Of a stretch of DNA of 64,000 bases, positions 61,722 to 64,000 are shown one piece after another. Where the stretch lies: NCBI RefSeq assembly GCF_001660815.1, contig NZ_LYMI01000006.1:46417-110416 (forward strand). The letters are read 5' to 3'. The notes below the pieces were generated by a model. It made no database searches. It was given only the letters and a program-made list of their open reading frames with translations, and was not told where the DNA came from. Every line of letters starts with the position of its first letter. The stretch's first letter is position 1. The translations under genes were made by a program, and so were the position numbers. This DNA comes from Xanthomonas nasturtii. GTDB lineage: Bacteria; Pseudomonadota; Gammaproteobacteria; Xanthomonadales; Xanthomonadaceae.

Positions 61722-62693
61722 CTACTTAGGCAGTGGGTGGCTCTCGCTAGCCAGAATAGACCCGTCATCTGTCACTAAGCCATTTGACCAGGACACAAAG
61801 CGGGTGTGAATTGATTTCACAGCCTCTTCCAACGACACGCCTTTCTTCAATAGGTTAATTCCGTGAAGAAAGCGACTTTTATATTCAGGGGAAGGCTTTG
61901 TGAATACCAATAGCTGACCATTCCTATGCGACACGGTAGCCATAGGATCTAATGACGTCGCTAGCCTACCCGCATGCTCTAAGTCGGCCTTGGTAGTGTC
62001 GAACGTATAAAGCTTACGCTTTTCGGTATCAATGGAATTATAAGGCGACGCCGTCTGGCTGACTATTCGATTCAGCCTTGCGTCCATGGCGTCAAGTCTC
62101 TCGACTATGAACTCACCGAACGGAACGTCTTCGTTCTGGAGCTTTCTGGGCGATATATGCCTGAAGTGCTTCAAGAAGGGCGAGAATGCAGGGTCTTTGG
62201 CTTTGTCGGCGGTACTGACAATCTTCTGTCTCAGCTTTTCCTTGAATACCCCGATGGCACGGTAATGAAGGGATTTCGGATATGGGACATGCTCAATGAC
62301 CCCAGTATCGAAGGAATAATTTGTCTCCTCGTCCTTCACAATCACCACTGGTTTATCGAACGCTAACCGCATTCCAAGTTCAAACATCACGTTTGGGTTT
62401 CTAGAGCTCACATCACACACAACTATGGGATCATCAAATATGTTCTGGACGATGGTTCCATGGATGACAGCAATAGAATCTGCGTCACTCACGAGGCGTG
62501 CGTGGTATCCGGCTGCGCCGATTGCCTCCGCCAAGATATCTCCCACATCAGACCAATGGCCCGTAGAGTAGCCATCGGTAGCCGCAATTGGTCGGATGAT
62601 CCCACAGGTTGGAACAGACGCTTCCTCGATATTCATGTCGATCTCGACTGTCCCCTTTACCCCGCGATCCTGTGGCTGTTCCTTCGTCTTCAT
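61722..62693 (-). CDS. Nucleoside deoxyribosyltransferase/TIR-like protein
   Basis: A 323-residue protein. CGIIRPIAATDGYS starts a Rossmann-like domain, and PIVVCDVSSRNPNVMFELGM (residues 89-108) carries the DVS-x-NPNV-xxELG motif of nucleoside 2-deoxyribosyltransferases and related TIR-like folds, with E105 as likely catalytic residue; AFDKPVVIVKDEE follows. The C-terminal 170 residues are unique and end with LHGINLLKKGVSLEEAVKSI. Enzymes of this fold hydrolyse nucleotides or NAD-type substrates in several bacterial immune systems. Isolated next to the right attachment site. Function here is inferred. Confidence 0.7.
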   Translation of the reverse strand: MKTKEQPQDRGVKGTVEIDMNIEEASVPTCGIIRPIAATDGYSTGHWSDVGDILAEAIGAAGYHARLVSDADSIAVIHGTIVQNIFDDPIVVCDVSSRNPNVMFELGMRLAFDKPVVIVKDEETNYSFDTGVIEHVPYPKSLHYRAIGVFKEKLRQKIVSTADKAKDPAFSPFLKHFRHISPRKLQNEDVPFGEFIVERLDAMDARLNRIVSQTASPYNSIDTEKRKLYTFDTTKADLEHAGRLATSLDPMATVSHRNGQLLVFTKPSPEYKSRFLHGINLLKKGVSLEEAVKSIHTRFVSWSNGLVTDDGSILASESHPLPK

Positions 62694-62998
62694 GCACTTC
62701 CCCTGTTGTTGACCGACTTGCTGACCAATTGTCGCGCGTCCCCCTCTTCTTGGCTAGTTGGCCCCTCAGCGGGCCCTTGGCGATGGTTCGAAACGACAGG
62801 CAGATTCTTCGCAGTTTAGGGAAGGCCGCTTGCCTCGTATGGCGCCAGCATGAAGCCTGATCACTGGAGACGGACGTGGCACTCAATAGTGGAATCGACC
62901 GGGAAATTGGAGGTAGGGGCGGCACAGCGAGAATGATTTCACGCATACGTCGCGGGAAAATTATTTCCCCTAAGTGGCTGATTACACTGACCAAATTG
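62694..62998. other. Non-coding right end of the prophage
   Basis: About 300 bp with no supported gene. It contains integrase arm-like motifs (62899-62970). An open frame on the minus strand that reads through the tRNA copy into this region is an artefact. Confidence 0.6.
62899..62970. repeat. Right-arm integrase motifs
   Basis: CCGGGAAATT (62899-62908) and CGGGAAAATT (62953-62962), the latter followed by the inverted ATTTCCCC, match the core of the left tandem repeat TTGCCGGGAAAA. They lie 29-100 bp inside attR, as arm-type sites would. Confidence 0.5.
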
Positions 62999-63048
62999 GA
63001 GGACTCATAATCCTTTGGTTCCAGGTTCGAATCCTGGTGGGCCCACCA
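62999..63048 (+). repeat. attR core (50-bp partial tRNA copy)
   Basis: Exact copy of 24199-24248 covering anticodon loop to CCA; it lacks the acceptor 5' strand and D arm, so it is not a functional tRNA. It marks the right end of the prophage. Confidence 0.95.
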
Positions 63049-63058
63049 ATAGATGGCA

Positions 63059-63091
63059 GGCACTTGGGACGCGCGCCCAAGTGCCTTTTTT
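63059..63091 (+). terminator. Original tRNA terminator, now separated from the gene
   Basis: GGCACTTGGG and CCCAAGTGCC form a 10-bp stem with a 7-nt loop, followed by six T. It starts 11 bp after attR, the distance expected for the ancestral tRNA terminator displaced by the prophage. Confidence 0.85.
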
Positions 63092-63201
63092 GTGGTCTTC
63101 GGAACACTGTCGGGAGCCGTCGGAGACCTGTCGGAAACGGTCTCTTGTTTTGCTGATCGCGGTGTCGGCGTGTTCTCGATGAGCGACTGCGTGTGCCGGG
63201 T

Positions 63202-63480
63202 TCATCGTTCCTCTCCAGCGCGATGCGCTTGCTTGCGCAGCCAAGTGAGGACCTCGATTGCCGGGTCCACGCGCATGCAGGCATGCAGCCGTCCCAGCAC
63301 GACGCTTAGCGCATCGCTGCCCGGCAATATGTCCTCAAAGCCGGCGGCTTCGCAGGCGATGAGGACCGGCGGTAGATCGGGCTGCGCATCGGAATGCAGC
63401 ATGGCCAGCACGTAGCCTTGCATCATCTCGAAGCTGAGGGTGACGCCGGTGCAGACGCGGAAATGTTTGCTCGTGCTCAT
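63202..63480 (-). CDS. Phage-like hypothetical protein, paralogue of 27636
   Basis: 92 residues starting MSTSKHFRVCTGVTLSFEMM; colinear similarity with the protein at 27636-27926 (for example LPPVLIACEAAGFEDIL against RPPVMFACSAIEEACEL). It lies beyond the prophage right end, so belongs to a second element. Its ATG overlaps the next gene's stop by 4 bp, the same coupling as in the first prophage. Function unknown. Confidence 0.6.
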   Translation of the reverse strand: MSTSKHFRVCTGVTLSFEMMQGYVLAMLHSDAQPDLPPVLIACEAAGFEDILPGSDALSVVLGRLHACMRVDPAIEVLTWLRKQAHRAGEER

Positions 63481-63692
63481 CGCCGCACCTGCGCAGGCAA
63501 TGCATTGAAAGCAGCGATTGCATCTCCGTTGATAAACGTGAGGCCGTGGATGGCCTTGCCTGTACGTGCGAGACGTGCCTTCAAGTGCAGCCACGGTGAA
63601 TGGCTGCATGCGAGGGTGTTGGCGATCAGGTCGAGATGCTGGTCGACTTGGCGCAACGCAGACGCAGATACTTCATGGGTGTCGTAAGACAT
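63477..63692 (-). CDS. Phage-like hypothetical protein, paralogue of 27923
   Basis: 71 residues (MSYDTHEVSASALRQVDQHL), homologous to the 72-residue protein at 27923. It is preceded by AGGAG (63698-63702 on the minus strand) and a structured leader, the same arrangement as copy 1. Function unknown. Confidence 0.65.
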   Translation of the reverse strand: MSYDTHEVSASALRQVDQHLDLIANTLACSHSPWLHLKARLARTGKAIHGLTFINGDAIAAFNALPAQVRR

Positions 63693-63714
63693 ACTGGACT
63701 CCTTTTGTATTTTG

Positions 63715-63800
63715 GAATCCGTCACCCAGACGCCAAGCGGGGTGACGGCCGGTGCGCGGTTGGCGCGCCGGCCAAAAGGAACCGGTGGCTGAGGTATCCC
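63715..63800 (-). ncRNA. Structured phage leader RNA, C4-like candidate (copy 2)
   Basis: Two adjacent strong stems: 63747-63757 with 63763-63773 (11 bp, one G-U) and 63719-63727 with 63740-63748 (9 bp, perfect). They expose loops with CAACC and CTTGGCG. Blocks shared with 28160-28252 include the TTGGCGTC loop, GCCAAC and CCGGTTCC, in the same order. The structure is better here than in copy 1. Located between two genes of the second element. Confidence 0.5.
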
Positions 63801-63806
63801 CACGTT

Positions 63807-64000
63807 TTACAGCACCAACGTCATCTGCTCGCGGACTGCGTCGGGCAGTGTGCGTAAGCGTTCTAGCCAGCGTGAGACCGGTTCCATCGGCCAGCGCCTG
63901 ACCAACGCCTCGCGGCCGACACGCAGTGTCGAATAGAGCTTGCGGGTGCTGTTGCGCGGCGACAGCCACTGCGCGATGCCGGTGGCTTCGCAGCCCAGTC
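63807..64000 (-). CDS. Partial phage-like protein (5' end beyond window)
   Basis: The frame open from the window edge to a stop at 63807 encodes the last 63 residues, ending REQMTLVL; it includes EATGIAQWLSPRNSTRKLY and RRWPMEPVSRWLERLRTLP. Regular coding character and position upstream of the leader support a real gene. No family recognised. Confidence 0.5.
   Translation of the reverse strand, partial: LGCEATGIAQWLSPRNSTRKLYSTLRVGREALVRRWPMEPVSRWLERLRTLPDAVREQMTLVL

Larger units (their letters stand above)
24199..63048. mobile_element. P2-like prophage integrated in a tRNA gene
   Basis: Bounded by 50-bp perfect direct repeats (24199-24248 and 62999-63048) copied from the tRNA 3' half. It contains an integrase at the left end, an early replication/regulation module, a full P2-type head-tail-lysis set and accessory cargo at the right. 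Every structural gene expected for P2-type virion assembly is identifiable and open, so the prophage may be functional. Size is about 38.8 kb. Against P2, the V-W pair is displaced and two amidase genes are inserted. Confidence 0.95.

Noticed and set aside
62548..63063. Minus-strand open frame giving a peptide with WAHQDSNLEPKDYESSNL
   Set aside because: It is the antisense translation of the duplicated tRNA 3' half (attR), a well-known annotation artefact, joined to the antisense of the DRT-like gene start.

Overview
The window is GC-rich gamma-proteobacterial DNA that looks like Xanthomonas. Supporting signs are the order topA - smg - dprA - lysM / def - fmt - rsmB, the acidic insert in rpoD, repeated GGATTCG/AATCCC intergenic motifs, and a Xanthomonas/Xylella-type LexA box (TTAG-N6-TACTA). 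It has three parts.

(1) 1-24248 is chromosomal core. topA runs off the left edge. Then come two GYF-domain proteins (one a frameshifted pilin-like gene), smg, dprA and a LysM protein on the minus strand, and def, fmt and rsmB on the plus strand. A lipopolysaccharide-type cluster follows: ArnT-like transferase, O-antigen ligase-like protein, GT2 glycosyltransferase and CDP-glycerol-type transferase. Next are two PH-domain membrane proteins, a GTP cyclohydrolase II protein, a GNAT acetyltransferase, a lipid A acyltransferase, dtd, rpoD and a CAU-anticodon tRNA.

(2) 24199-63048 is a nearly complete P2-type prophage of about 38.8 kb. It is bounded by a perfect 50-bp duplication of the 3' half of the tRNA. 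From the left it carries integrase, an early operon of small overlapping genes, a structured leader RNA, a primase/helicase, an Ogr-type activator, a BcepMu gp16-like regulator and a divergent CI-type repressor. The morphogenesis genes follow (D U T E/E' FII FI W V, fibre, I J S R, lysis cassette, X L M N O, then P and Q on the other strand). Cargo includes two paralogous secreted amidases (one broken at an A10 tract), a Com-methyltransferase pair, a zinc-hook AAA_13 ATPase resembling RloC/PrrC anticodon nucleases, a LexA-box-controlled umuDC operon and a nucleoside-deoxyribosyltransferase/TIR-like protein next to the right attachment site.

(3) 63049-64000 holds the edge of a second, related phage-like element without an integrase. 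It carries diverged copies of two early genes and of the leader RNA found in the first prophage.

The strongest leads are the RloC-like nuclease candidate and its neighbours, the GGTAAT repeat field beside it, the slippage-prone amidase, and the leader RNA conserved in two neighbouring elements. All functions are read from sequence motifs and synteny; no database search was possible.
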